Of a stretch of 49,044 nt of DNA, positions 1 to 8,885 are shown piece by piece (within the stretch, counting starts at the first letter, position 1; every line of letters starts with the position of its first letter). The notes below the pieces were generated by a model. That model had not been told where the DNA came from and ran no database searches. It worked only from the letters and a program-made list of their open reading frames with translations. Where the stretch lies: NCBI GenBank assembly GCA_913061475.1, contig CAJXUN010000033.1:1-49044 (forward strand). The letters run 5' to 3'. A program made the translations under genes and the position numbers. Origin of the DNA: an uncultured Colwellia sp. GTDB taxonomy: Bacteria; Pseudomonadota; Gammaproteobacteria; Enterobacterales; Alteromonadaceae.

Positions 1-2
1 AC

Positions 3-314
3 CAAGCTGATGGCATGGTTCACGCAACGCGTAAGCAAATTGAAGAAGCAGGCGACGATTTACCTAGCGAAGATAAAGAGAAGATTGAAGCAGCATTATC
101 TGAGCTTGAAGTTGCTCTTAAAGGTGAAAGCAAAGAAGAAATCGATGCTAAATCTCAAGCCGTTATCGAAGCTTCTGCTAAGTTAATGGAAATTGCTCAA
201 GCTAAAGCCCAAGCACAAAATGGCGCACCTGAAGGTGAAGCTCCTGAAGCTGATTCATCAGGCGGTGATGATGTTGTTGACGCTGAGTTTGAAGAGGTTA
301 AAGACGACAAGTAG
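3..314 (+). CDS. dnaK: Chaperone DnaK (Hsp70), C-terminal end only
   Basis: The reading frame is open from the window edge, so only the last 103 residues are present. They match the alpha-helical lid of Hsp70: charged helices followed by a low-complexity Ala/Gln/Gly stretch and the acidic tail [13 protein letters not shown], a typical proteobacterial DnaK C-terminus. DnaK is the ATP-driven cytosolic chaperone that works with DnaJ and GrpE. The dnaJ gene follows on the same strand after about 310 bp, the classical dnaK-dnaJ order. Any heat-shock promoter would lie upstream of the window. Confidence 0.95.
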   Translation, partial: QADGMVHATRKQIEEAGDDLPSEDKEKIEAALSELEVALKGESKEEIDAKSQAVIEASAKLMEIAQAKAQAQNGAPEGEAPEADSSGGDDVVDAEFEEVKDDK

Positions 315-346
315 TTAATTGTTTGATTGTCTCTATATCGCTCAAT

Positions 347-400
347 AGCAGCGTTGGACATGCTCATATACCTTTGTATGTTCCGCGTGTCCGCCTTGCT
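347..400 (+). ncRNA. Structured element in the dnaK-dnaJ spacer
   Basis: The sequence can fold into one long imperfect hairpin: AGCA pairs with TGCT at the base, GGACATG (355-361) pairs with CGTGTCC with one G-T, and CATATA pairs with TGTATG around a CCTT loop. This is seen by eye; no folding energy was calculated. E. coli has the small RNA tpke11 in the same spacer, so an sRNA or processed leader is possible, but no sequence homology is claimed. Confidence 0.35.
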
Positions 401-457
401 CTAGAACGATACAGTAACAATTTAAAGATTAAACTTTGTTGTTGAGTTCAAACAATT

Positions 458-485
458 AAAGCGTCGATAGCCATCGGCGCTTTAT
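458..485 (+). terminator. Hairpin downstream of dnaK, possible partial terminator
   Basis: An 11-bp stem (AAAGCGTCGAT / ATCGGCGCTTT, one G-T pair) closes on the loop AGCC and is followed by only a short T run (TTTATTA). A weak or leaky intrinsic terminator would let some dnaK transcription reach dnaJ, and the hairpin could also mark an mRNA processing site. The rest of the spacer, 484-626, is AT-rich and shows nothing clear. Confidence 0.5.
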
Positions 486-626
486 TATGTCAAAAGAAAT
501 GAAAATTTTTTATTAAACGATGGTAATTTGCTTAGATTTTTAATGTTTTAAAATGACTTTTTAAAGCTTCTAAGTAAGAAGTTAAACAAATTAGTATCCA
601 CCAATTTGAAGTAAAGAAATAAACCT

Positions 627-1769
627 ATGTCAAAACGCGATTATTATGAAGTGCTAGGTGTATCGAAAGATGCAGCAGAGCGTGATATCAAAAAAGCTTA
701 CAAACGTTTAGCAATGAAGTATCACCCAGATAGAACCCAAGGTGATAAATCAAAAGAAGAACAGTTTAAAGAAGTTAAAGAAGCTTATGAAATATTAAAC
801 GATGATCAAAAGCGCGCGGCGTATGATCAATACGGTCATGCAGCGTTTCAACAAGGTGGCCATGGTGGCGGCGGTGGTTTTGGCGGTGGTCAGGACTTTG
901 GCGATGCCTTTGGTGATATTTTTGGCGACATTTTTGGTGGCGGCGGCCGTGGTCGTGGTGGTCAATCTCGCCAACGTCGTGGCTCTGATTTACGCTACAA
1001 TCTTGACCTTAGTCTTGAAGAAGCAGTTAAAGGTAAAACCTTAGAAATCAAAGTGCCTACCTTTGTTAGCTGTGATCCTTGTGACGGCAGTGGCGCTAAA
1101 AAAGGCACCAGTGCTAAAACCTGTTCAACGTGTCATGGCCATGGCCAAGTTCAAATGCGCCAAGGTTTGTTTGCTGTACAACAAACCTGTCCAACATGTT
1201 CAGGCCAAGGTAAAGTTATTTCAGACCCTTGTACGTCATGTCGTGGTAAAGGTCGTGTTGAAAAGAATAAAACTTTATCGGTTAAGATCCCACCAGGTGT
1301 TGATACTGGCGATAGAATTCGCTTATCAGGTGAAGGTGAAGCGGGCGAGCATGGTGCACCAGCAGGTGATTTATATGTGCAAGCTAATGTTCGTGAACAT
1401 AAGATATTTGTTCGTGATGAAAACCATTTATATTGTGAAGTACCGATTAGTTTCACAACGGCCGCGTTAGGCGGCGAAATTGAAGTGCCAACGCTTGAAG
1501 GTAAGGTGAAGCTGAAAATACCAAAAGAAACGCAAACGGGTAAGATGTTCCGTTTACGTGGCAAAGGTGTTAAATCAGTTCGTAGCCATTCAACGGGTGA
1601 TTTAATGTGTAAGGTTGTGATTGAAACGCCGGTAAGTTTATCGGGCGATCAAGCCGACTTGCTTCGTCAGTTAGAAGAAAAAATGGGTAAAAGCACCAGT
1701 AAGCATAGCCCGAAAGAAACTGGTTTTTTTGACGGTGTGAAAAAATTCTTCGATGACCTTAAAAGCTAA
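627..1769 (+). CDS. dnaJ: Chaperone protein DnaJ (Hsp40)
   Basis: Type I Hsp40 co-chaperone that delivers unfolded clients to DnaK and stimulates its ATPase in the cytosol. The 380 residues are full length. The J domain (1-70) has the invariant HPD at 33-35. A Gly/Phe-rich linker covers about 73-120. The zinc region has four CxxCxGxG motifs ([32 protein letters not shown]). The C-terminal substrate-binding beta domains follow. The start is the first ATG of the J domain; its Shine-Dalgarno sequence is weak. It lies downstream of dnaK and ends at a strong terminator. Confidence 0.98.
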   Translation: MSKRDYYEVLGVSKDAAERDIKKAYKRLAMKYHPDRTQGDKSKEEQFKEVKEAYEILNDDQKRAAYDQYGHAAFQQGGHGGGGGFGGGQDFGDAFGDIFGDIFGGGGRGRGGQSRQRRGSDLRYNLDLSLEEAVKGKTLEIKVPTFVSCDPCDGSGAKKGTSAKTCSTCHGHGQVQMRQGLFAVQQTCPTCSGQGKVISDPCTSCRGKGRVEKNKTLSVKIPPGVDTGDRIRLSGEGEAGEHGAPAGDLYVQANVREHKIFVRDENHLYCEVPISFTTAALGGEIEVPTLEGKVKLKIPKETQTGKMFRLRGKGVKSVRSHSTGDLMCKVVIETPVSLSGDQADLLRQLEEKMGKSTSKHSPKETGFFDGVKKFFDDLKS

Positions 1770-1795
1770 GTTAATTCGATAATAGTTGTATACTA

Positions 1796-1821
1796 AAATC
1801 CCGCACTAGGCGGGATTTTTT
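1796..1821 (+). terminator. Intrinsic terminator after dnaJ
   Basis: The stem AAATCCCGC / GCGGGATTT with loop ACTAG runs into a T tract. It lies 27 bp past the dnaJ stop codon. Confidence 0.9.
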
Positions 1822-1932
1822 ATGTTTGAAAAAAAAGCTATAATGTGATGTGAATTCACAAAATTGCTTTAACTTTATAGATTTTATGCTTTGCTGAAGC
1901 CTTTCCTCAGCCAATATATTGAGAATGTATTT

Positions 1933-2601
1933 ATGAAAAAATTGTTTGTCGGTGTTTTGATTCTATTGAGTCAAATAAGTTTTGCAGAAGATGAAGTTAA
2001 AGAGTTACCACCATTAGATCCTGCCTATATGGGCATCCATGGAATGGCGCTATTTACTCAAGGCTCTAGTATATATGCTTCACATATGCCGTTATATCAT
2101 AAGCCGCATGACGTGCAATTATTATATAAATTAGATAATAATGACTTGGCGGTTTTGCAAACGGTCAGAGATGGCGACCTGATCACTATTAAGCCCAAAC
2201 CTTTTAACCTTCAGCGTTTAATGCGTGGCGAAAAAATGGTTATTAATGTTGACTTATATGCCGGACATTTCGAACGTGACGGTATGTTAGTTTATGAAAA
2301 TATCCCGATGTCATTTGATAAACAAATGTACGTTCGAAGCTTTGACGATATTAAACCGTCTAGCGTAGCGCAAGAGTATGATGTGGTGTCATTAAGAAAT
2401 AACTATAACATTTATATTCATCGAATTTTGCAGGCTCCTAGCTTTGACCATATTATCGGTGTTGATCTTGAATCTAGTTGTTTAGCACGTTTTAATACCT
2501 CGTCACCCGTGCCAAAAGAAACAGAGCTACAGTATAAGTTTCTAAATTGCGGCACGATGAAACCGTTATATTTTGAAACTCAAGATTTTGAAAAAAATTA
2601 A
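1933..2601 (+). CDS. Secreted protein of unknown function
   Basis: I do not recognise a named family. The predicted product is 222 residues. I chose the ATG at 1933 because it opens a clean signal peptide (MKKLFVGVLILLSQISFAED, cleavage after SFA). An ATG at 1891 would add 14 residues in front of it. The mature part begins with the striking stretch YMGIHGMALF, then SHMPLYHKPHDVQLLYKL, followed by predicted beta strands. Only two Cys (in SSCLARF and LNCGTM) occur in the mature protein, about 30 residues apart, and could form a disulfide in the periplasm. It stands alone between two terminators, so it is probably monocistronic. Confidence 0.75.
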   Translation: MKKLFVGVLILLSQISFAEDEVKELPPLDPAYMGIHGMALFTQGSSIYASHMPLYHKPHDVQLLYKLDNNDLAVLQTVRDGDLITIKPKPFNLQRLMRGEKMVINVDLYAGHFERDGMLVYENIPMSFDKQMYVRSFDDIKPSSVAQEYDVVSLRNNYNIYIHRILQAPSFDHIIGVDLESSCLARFNTSSPVPKETELQYKFLNCGTMKPLYFETQDFEKN

Positions 2602-2624
2602 TTAAACTCAACAGTTGTTAGTTA

Positions 2625-2651
2625 AAAAGGGCTATTTATTAGCTCTTTTTT
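2625..2651 (+). terminator. Intrinsic terminator
   Basis: The stem AAAAGGGCT / AGCTCTTTT (one G-T pair) with a 7-nt loop is followed by T residues. It ends the 1933-2601 transcript. Confidence 0.8.
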
Positions 2652-2961
2652 GTTTTTAAACTCTAACTTTAAATACCTGTTTCGCATTTTCGCTTAAATT
2701 TCAAATATTAAGTAACTCATACTGTCCATTATTTTTACACCATGAAAATTAATCCTATACAACAAATATACAAGTAATTGAAATTGTATTGTTTTGTGCT
2801 TTTGGTCTGTTATATGCTTACAAAGCATAGATTATTTTTTCAAACTTTTTATGAATGTTTGCCTAAGTAGTAGCAGTAGATTGTTTACATTTGTTGTAGT
2901 GAGTCAGTGTTTGGCCACTAAGTGAATATAGGCGGGTGTTGATATTATTTAAGGTATTACT
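2652..2961. other. AT-rich intergenic region upstream of the surface cluster
   Basis: No open frame of coding character is present. The region must contain the promoter of the 2962-6535 cluster, but I see no convincing -35/-10 pair. The only clear signal is AAGG at the right distance before the ATG at 2962. Confidence 0.5.
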
Positions 2962-4140
2962 ATGAGTAAAGTAAACCGTATTTATTGTTTTTCTTTTTTA
3001 TCTCTAATCATTTTACTTTTAGTTGGCTCTTGTACAAGTAACTCCCATAAAGCCTATTTAGCTGAAAAACCTACTGTATATCAAAAGAATATCGCTAAAA
3101 AGAAGCTGTTGTTTGTTTCTAATCAAGATGGCGATCGTGAAATATTTATTACTAACCTTAATGGCGAAAGCCTGAAGCAACTAACCCATAATCGTCGTGA
3201 TGATTACGACGCGTCGTGGTCACCAAATAGTCAATTTATTCTCTTTACGTCAAATAGAGATAACGGTGATTCTGAGGTTTACATAATGCATGCTGATGGC
3301 AGTCAGCAAACGAATTTATCACGAAGCCCCGGCTATGATGGCCAACCTCGTTGGTCTCCCGATGGCAGAACAATTGCTTTTACCTCAGATAGAGAAGGTG
3401 ATATTGCTATTTTTTCTATGGGACTTGATGGCGCGGACGTTCGAAAACTAACTACAGATAACACTGCAAGTACGAGTTATACCGAACCTGTTTGGTCACC
3501 TAATGGTCAATGGATTGCTTACCGAAAACAAAATGAACGCGCAAAAGGCGATCTTTGGTTAGTAAAGCTTAGTAACGGGCAGCATAGACAATTAACTAAT
3601 AATGAAAAATTCGACGACGACTTACCCAGGTGGTCGCCGGATAGCCAAAAACTTATTTATCAATCCAGAAGAGACAAAGAATATAATATCTATTTATATG
3701 ACGTAACTAGTAATAAGGAGTTTAAACTGACAAATTTACCTTCCGCAGACTCTCGTCCCCGTTGGTCTAATTCAGGTGAAGATATTGTTTTTCTATCAAC
3801 AAGAGGTTCAACGGGGCGAACTCAAGTTTTTATCATGAAAAAAGATGGCTCAGACCAGCTAGGTTTAACCGATAATCGTTTTCAAGTTAATGATGCCGAA
3901 TGGCTTGATGATGATACGGGGATTCTTTATGTTAGCTGGCAAAGTGGGAATGTATCAAATGTTTTTCTAGCCGACTTAAAGTCAGGCAAGCACAAGATTA
4001 TTTCACCTGCAAAAGGTTATCAAAGTCAGCCTTTATTAGAGCCCGCAGTATTTTTAACACGATCTAAAAAACTTCCTAACCATTTGCCATTATTATCAGA
4101 TGTTACGCAAAAACGTAATGTCGCGATATTAAGGCCGTAG
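2962..4140 (+). CDS. TolB-like beta-propeller lipoprotein
   Basis: The 392-residue protein starts with a hydrophobic segment and a lipobox (LVGSC, Cys about 24), so it should be a lipoprotein. The rest is an array of about six PD40/WD40-like blades, each with a core such as RWSPDGRTIAFTSDR followed by IF/VY strands and the turn DGxxxxxLT. These are typical of the TolB propeller and of secreted prolyl-peptidase propellers. There is no TolB N-terminal domain and no peptidase domain, so a binding or scaffold role is more likely than catalysis. The next gene starts 10 bp downstream, so the two are almost certainly co-transcribed. It is not the tol-pal tolB gene, because none of its partners are here. 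Confidence 0.85.
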   Translation: MSKVNRIYCFSFLSLIILLLVGSCTSNSHKAYLAEKPTVYQKNIAKKKLLFVSNQDGDREIFITNLNGESLKQLTHNRRDDYDASWSPNSQFILFTSNRDNGDSEVYIMHADGSQQTNLSRSPGYDGQPRWSPDGRTIAFTSDREGDIAIFSMGLDGADVRKLTTDNTASTSYTEPVWSPNGQWIAYRKQNERAKGDLWLVKLSNGQHRQLTNNEKFDDDLPRWSPDSQKLIYQSRRDKEYNIYLYDVTSNKEFKLTNLPSADSRPRWSNSGEDIVFLSTRGSTGRTQVFIMKKDGSDQLGLTDNRFQVNDAEWLDDDTGILYVSWQSGNVSNVFLADLKSGKHKIISPAKGYQSQPLLEPAVFLTRSKKLPNHLPLLSDVTQKRNVAILRP

Positions 4141-4150
4141 GAGAAACATT

Positions 4151-5890
4151 GTGAAAATACAAAGTCTAACTATTTCTATTTCTACGGCATTTGCCGTATT
4201 TATAGCTGGTGCAGCAAATGCTGCAACGACCATTTATACAACAGATGCTGATTTTGAGTTGGGGACTCTTAATTCTGTTAACCATGATGCACCTGGCAGT
4301 AACCAACTGCAACTTAATAGCTCTGGCGATACATTCCCTGTTTTGTGGGTTGCCAATGCAGGTGAAGATAGTATGTCACGTATCAATACTGACGGGAATG
4401 CTGGTAACGGTTGTGAGGAAGCACGTTATTTGACGTCGTATGGCGACCCAAATACGCTCGCAAATCATGGTGCATTTTCTGGGCCGGCTCCATCACGAAC
4501 CGCTGTTGATACCACGGGCAATGTTTATGTTGCTAATCGTAATTTTAATGGTCAGCCACCTGAGCTATTAAAAATTGCTGTTGAAGGTGGGGTTGATCGA
4601 AACGGTAACGGAGTTATTGATACATCGTTTGATACTAATGGTGACTGTAGCATTACGCCGGATGAAATGTTAGCAGTTGTAGATGACGGTGACGGTGTTC
4701 TTGACATTGATGACTTCCAAGATGAGCGGGTAGTCTGGATTTCTTCTTTTGCTGAAAATGGCAATCTAGGACGTTCGCTATGTCTTGATGTTAGCGGTAA
4801 CCTTTGGGCGGGCACTTATAGTGGTCGAGATTACTATAAATTTAATCAAGCAGGTGTGCAGCTTGCTGGGCCAATAAGCACAGGGATTAGTAGCTATGGC
4901 TGTGCGGTAGATGCTGGCGGCACGCTATGGGGCGCATCGCTAGGATCATCACTCGTTGAATTAGATACCAATACTGAAACGCACACGATAAATCGCTCGT
5001 TGCAGAGTAATTATGGTATCGCTTTAGGTAACGATCGGGTTTATTTGGGCAGCACATTACACGCTTTTGATCCAGCAACCAATACCACTCAATTTAGTGT
5101 TGCATCTGGCGGCACAGGTGTTGCCGTTGATGGTGACGGTGCCGTTTGGTTTGGTACCCCGACGTTACGAAAATTTACCACCAATGCGGCCGGCGACTTA
5201 AATACCACGCCAGATTGTTCCGTTGCAACACAAGGCGGTCGAGGACCTATTGTAGGTAAAGGCGGGCGCATCTGGACTATCAACACGAGCTTTAATAGTG
5301 TTTCGCAATATGACAGTGATTGTAACTTTATTTCAACCGTACCTGTTGGGCGAACTCCCTATACCTACAGTGATGCAACCGGTTTTGGTGCGCGTAATCA
5401 AACCGATCCAACCGGTATTTGGTCGATTATTAATGATGGTGGCGATGCTGGAACAGACTGGGACTCATTGGCATGGAATACCGAAGCACAAGGTAATGTG
5501 CCTGCGGGGGCAAGCATAAACGTTGAGGCACGCGCTGCAGATTTGGTTGCGAATTTAGGTCTAGAAGCATACGCTCCGATAAGTAATGGCGGAACGGGGT
5601 TAGGGCTAATAGGACAGTTCATTCAAGTAAGGGTCACCCTCAGACCGGGGGTTGACAATATAAGTCCTATACTCTCAGATTTAGCTATTAATACGGCAGC
5701 AAGCACTAACTGTGATGCTAATGAAGATGGTCAAATTGATCGAATTGATATTGGCATTATCGGTCGTCATCGAAATGTGCCAGTCCCTCCGGGTAATCCA
5801 TTATTTGATATCAATAGTGATAATGTTATCAACGTAGTTGATGCTCGTTTATGCGTGCTGCAATGTACCAATAACCGTTGTGCGCTTTAG
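4151..5890 (+). CDS. Secreted beta-propeller protein with C-terminal dockerin domain
   Basis: Start is GTG at 4151, preceded by AGGAG. A signal peptide (about 1-24, ending GAANA) is followed by NHL/Vgb-like propeller repeats of the type GNLWAGTYSG, GTLWGASLG and GAVWFGTPT. Three acidic calcium-loop-like segments (DRNGNGVID, DTNGDCSIT, DDGDGVLDIDDF) interrupt the propeller near residues 149-190. The last 60 residues form a dockerin type I-like pair: DANEDGQIDRID and DINSDNVINVVD, each with Asp/Asn at positions 1, 3, 5 and 12, closing with a Cys-rich end (CVLQCTNNRC). Dockerins bind cohesins, and the next gene encodes a cohesin-like protein. No glycoside hydrolase domain is visible. Confidence 0.85.
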   Translation: MKIQSLTISISTAFAVFIAGAANAATTIYTTDADFELGTLNSVNHDAPGSNQLQLNSSGDTFPVLWVANAGEDSMSRINTDGNAGNGCEEARYLTSYGDPNTLANHGAFSGPAPSRTAVDTTGNVYVANRNFNGQPPELLKIAVEGGVDRNGNGVIDTSFDTNGDCSITPDEMLAVVDDGDGVLDIDDFQDERVVWISSFAENGNLGRSLCLDVSGNLWAGTYSGRDYYKFNQAGVQLAGPISTGISSYGCAVDAGGTLWGASLGSSLVELDTNTETHTINRSLQSNYGIALGNDRVYLGSTLHAFDPATNTTQFSVASGGTGVAVDGDGAVWFGTPTLRKFTTNAAGDLNTTPDCSVATQGGRGPIVGKGGRIWTINTSFNSVSQYDSDCNFISTVPVGRTPYTYSDATGFGARNQTDPTGIWSIINDGGDAGTDWDSLAWNTEAQGNVPAGASINVEARAADLVANLGLEAYAPISNGGTGLGLIGQFIQVRVTLRPGVDNISPILSDLAINTAASTNCDANEDGQIDRIDIGIIGRHRNVPVPPGNPLFDINSDNVINVVDARLCVLQCTNNRCAL

Positions 5891-5920
5891 TATAACTTTA
5901 ACTAATATTTGGAGTGTTAA

Positions 5921-6535
5921 ATGAAATTTATTAAAAGTTTAGTATTAGTGGTCAGCTTAATGTTAAGTAATGTCAGTAATGCGTCGTTGATGTTATGGCT
6001 TGATCCTGCCGTACAGCCTGGTTCAACGGGGGATAACATAACCTTAACATTAATGGCAGGAGGCCTTGGTGATGGTGTGCCACTCAGTTTAGGAGCATTT
6101 GACCTTGATATAATATTTGATCCAGCTGTGTTGTCATTTACTGGTTATACACTATTTGATGGCTTAGGGGATATCGACTTATTTGATGCAGATGATTTAA
6201 GTTTAGGTGAATACGCGCCAGGAGTTGTTGGGTTATCTGAAGTCAGTTATTTACCTCTCTTTGCCCCAGGTTTTCTTGACTTTTTTCAACCAGGGGAGTT
6301 TGCCTTAGCTGAGCTAACATTTCATATCGACTTGCTAGATGCACCAGACTTTACCATTGTTGATATGGTACCAGTTGCATTTACTGATAGTGCAGGGCTG
6401 GCTATTGACCCGGCAGAAATGCGCAGTGCGTTAATTGGTACACAACCCCAGACCACAGTACCAGAGCCTACAACGCTATCTTTATTTGCGCTAGCGTTAT
6501 TTTTTACTTCTTACAGGAGAAAATTAAAAGCTTAA
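5921..6535 (+). CDS. Cohesin-like PEP-CTERM surface protein
   Basis: The 204-residue protein has a signal peptide (about 1-21), a cohesin-like beta domain (about 25-165, with GAFDLDIIFDPAVLSFTGY typical of cohesin strands) and a PEP-CTERM tail: VPEP at about 180, a hydrophobic helix and the basic end YRRKLKA. In known systems such tails are cut by an exosortase and leave the protein on the cell surface or in the extracellular matrix. No exosortase gene is in this window. The gene is 30 bp after the dockerin gene, is third in the cluster, and ends at a strong terminator. The cohesin call rests on motif resemblance and should be confirmed by profile search. Confidence 0.8.
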   Translation: MKFIKSLVLVVSLMLSNVSNASLMLWLDPAVQPGSTGDNITLTLMAGGLGDGVPLSLGAFDLDIIFDPAVLSFTGYTLFDGLGDIDLFDADDLSLGEYAPGVVGLSEVSYLPLFAPGFLDFFQPGEFALAELTFHIDLLDAPDFTIVDMVPVAFTDSAGLAIDPAEMRSALIGTQPQTTVPEPTTLSLFALALFFTSYRRKLKA

Positions 6536-6566
6536 TAGCAATGCCTTTTAATCTTAAAGGGATCAG

Positions 6567-6597
6567 AAAAACGGATCGTTTACGATCCGTTTTTTTG
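6567..6597. terminator. Bidirectional intrinsic terminator
   Basis: The stem CGGATCGT / ACGATCCG has five A before it and a run of seven T after it, so it can work on both strands. It separates the convergent PEP-CTERM gene and TonB receptor gene. Confidence 0.9.
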
Positions 6598-6652
6598 CCG
6601 AGCTAATGTGGGTAGTACTGATATTTAGGTCATCGCTTTAGCTAGTCAATAG

Positions 6653-8743
6653 CTAGAATTGGTATTCGATGCTTGCCACAAGATTAATACCTGCTTCATT
6701 TTGTCCTGAGCCATGCACACGGTAGTTCTTATCAAAAATATTATCTAAGTTAAGTGTCAATTGCATTGACTTTGATACTGAGTAACCGCCCCCAATATCC
6801 CAAACAGCAAAACTAGGTGTGCCACCAGGTGGAATGCGCTGCGTATCTGATTTATCACGGGTTGATAAACGATCTCCGTTGTCATAGGCGGTGATTGAGG
6901 CGTGCAGCCACCAGTTATTAGTAAGTGCTAAATAGTTTATACCTAACCTCATATTAGTTGGCATGAGTCGATTGATATATTCACGTGTCATCATGTTATC
7001 TGAGCTCGGGAAAGTGTCTATTTTACCATTGATATACGCGAAACTGGCGTTTAATTTCCATTGCATATTGAGCGTGTAGTTAATATCTATTTCACTTCCA
7101 TAAGCATAGCCATTGCCAATATTTTTCTTGGTTATTTCAAATTCACCGTCATTATTAATATTCCCAGTGGGTACGCGCTGTATTTGATCAGAAATTTTGG
7201 TGTAGTAAATAGAGATATCATAATTCAGACTACTTGAGCGAAATTTAATACCGCTATCAAAGGTTAGGTAATGCTCAGGTTTTAATTGTAGTGACGGAAT
7301 TTCAAATTCATTTGAACGTGCGCTATCAAAACGAGTTAAATCAGATAGATTTGGTGCTCTAAAACTTTGAGATATGCCGAAATAAATACTTTTGCTTTGT
7401 GGACTAATTTGATAATTTGCTCTTAAATTGAAAACAACGTTATTCCAATTGTTTTTCAGGGTAATAAGGCCACCCTGAAAAGGGTCTTGTATTTTATCAG
7501 CTTTAACGCTCATATAACTCCAGCGTGTGCCAACATCAATGGTTGTCTTTTCATTTAAACTGTATTTGTTTTGGCCGTATATCCCGAACCATTGATAAGA
7601 TGCATTGTCTGCAACTGGGCCTTGAATGTCATTTGTAGAGGAGAAACTATCAACATCATCGCGATAATATTCGAGGCCATAAATCGTGTTATGTAAACCA
7701 TGCTGTTTGAAAAAATTAACGTTTAGACCTAGAGTATTAACATTAAAACCTTGCTGGTCGTTGCGGTTCTTAGTTCGAACTCGATGCCTGACTTCATTCT
7801 GTTTTTGATAAGAAAATGTTAAGTTAGCGCCATCAGCCAACCATGTTTTGTGACTTGTATCTAATTTCAAATACAGTAATTCTCTTTCTTGATCTAAATT
7901 TCTTGTTAGCTCACTTCCTACGTCAGTACCTGAAAAACTAATGGAATGTATGGTTTTATGCGTTCGAGGTACGTCATTCTGCTTGGTTTTAAAATAAGCA
8001 GCAGTTAGTTGGGTGTCATCGGCAATAGAGAGCAACCATTTCAAATCGATATTAAATTCATCATAGTGAGTATTTGGCTGCTCATTTGTGCTACCTCCTG
8101 CGGTTAAATTACCATAGTCTTTGCCAGTAAAACCGATTGATAATCCAGAGTTAGTTGAGATTTTATGGGTAAATGAGGCACGCAAAACATTGGAGTGCTC
8201 GGCAGTGGCTCCTCGGTAAACTAACGATGTTAGAGGTTGGACATTAAACTCATCTATGGTTTGAAGTTTGGTTATAGCGTTTACGGTACCGCCAATAGCG
8301 TCGGAGCCATAAACTACGGAGGTAGAGCCCTTTACCACTTCAAATTTCTCAATGGAGTAAGGATCTACAGTATTCCAATACTGATTAGGGCCCTCTCTAA
8401 ATACAGAATTATTTAAACGTATACCATCAATTAAAAAAACATTTCTAAACCCCGTAAACCCCCGAATGTAAGGAGAACCCTGACCATGCGCCGTTTTTTG
8501 TAAATATACCCCCGGTATAGTAGCTAAAGCGTCAACGGTAGTACGAATGCCCTTTTTCATAATCTCATCTTCATAAATAAGTGACGTGCTGTAGGGACTA
8601 AGTAACTCACTAATTGCAAGTCGCTCTGCTGTAATCGTGATAACTTCGTCTGGGGCATTATTATTGCTGGGGCTGGCTGAATTAGCGGTGGCACTTACTG
8701 TTATAAGAAGCCAAAATGCTGAATAGAATGAATATTTAAACAT
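6653..8743 (-). CDS. TonB-dependent outer-membrane receptor
   Basis: Outer-membrane gated transporter of 696 residues. A signal peptide (about 1-22) is followed by a TonB-box-like DEVITITAERL, the plug domain (about 45-160, with IRGFTGFRNVFLIDGIRLNN and VEVVKGS-type VVYGSDAIGG) and a 22-strand-type barrel ending in the aromatic residue of VASIEYQF. The plug resembles receptors for iron chelates, haem or vitamin B12, but the ligand cannot be told from sequence. There is no TonB/ExbBD gene or clear Fur box nearby. An SD-like AGG lies before the ATG. The divergent gene at 8886 may share the promoter region. Confidence 0.92.
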   Translation of the reverse strand: MFKYSFYSAFWLLITVSATANSASPSNNNAPDEVITITAERLAISELLSPYSTSLIYEDEIMKKGIRTTVDALATIPGVYLQKTAHGQGSPYIRGFTGFRNVFLIDGIRLNNSVFREGPNQYWNTVDPYSIEKFEVVKGSTSVVYGSDAIGGTVNAITKLQTIDEFNVQPLTSLVYRGATAEHSNVLRASFTHKISTNSGLSIGFTGKDYGNLTAGGSTNEQPNTHYDEFNIDLKWLLSIADDTQLTAAYFKTKQNDVPRTHKTIHSISFSGTDVGSELTRNLDQERELLYLKLDTSHKTWLADGANLTFSYQKQNEVRHRVRTKNRNDQQGFNVNTLGLNVNFFKQHGLHNTIYGLEYYRDDVDSFSSTNDIQGPVADNASYQWFGIYGQNKYSLNEKTTIDVGTRWSYMSVKADKIQDPFQGGLITLKNNWNNVVFNLRANYQISPQSKSIYFGISQSFRAPNLSDLTRFDSARSNEFEIPSLQLKPEHYLTFDSGIKFRSSSLNYDISIYYTKISDQIQRVPTGNINNDGEFEITKKNIGNGYAYGSEIDINYTLNMQWKLNASFAYINGKIDTFPSSDNMMTREYINRLMPTNMRLGINYLALTNNWWLHASITAYDNGDRLSTRDKSDTQRIPPGGTPSFAVWDIGGGYSVSKSMQLTLNLDNIFDKNYRVHGSGQNEAGINLVASIEYQF

Positions 8744-8885
8744 CCGTATTTACCTGTATATTATAAAGTTATTATAGTAATCACCGTTAATAGACTAAGT
8801 GTAGACAGTGGTAATAAGTATGCAAATATTGTCAGAAATAATGAACTATACTTTTCCTAACGTCGTCGTGAAAGTGTGCCTATTT

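Noticed and set aside
1151-1564. 137-codon minus-strand open frame inside dnaJ
   Set aside because: It is antisense to the conserved zinc-finger and C-terminal region of DnaJ and shows no domain or SD.
2962-4140. TolB of the Tol-Pal system
   Set aside because: The protein has a lipobox and only propeller repeats, and tolQ, tolR, tolA and pal are not adjacent.
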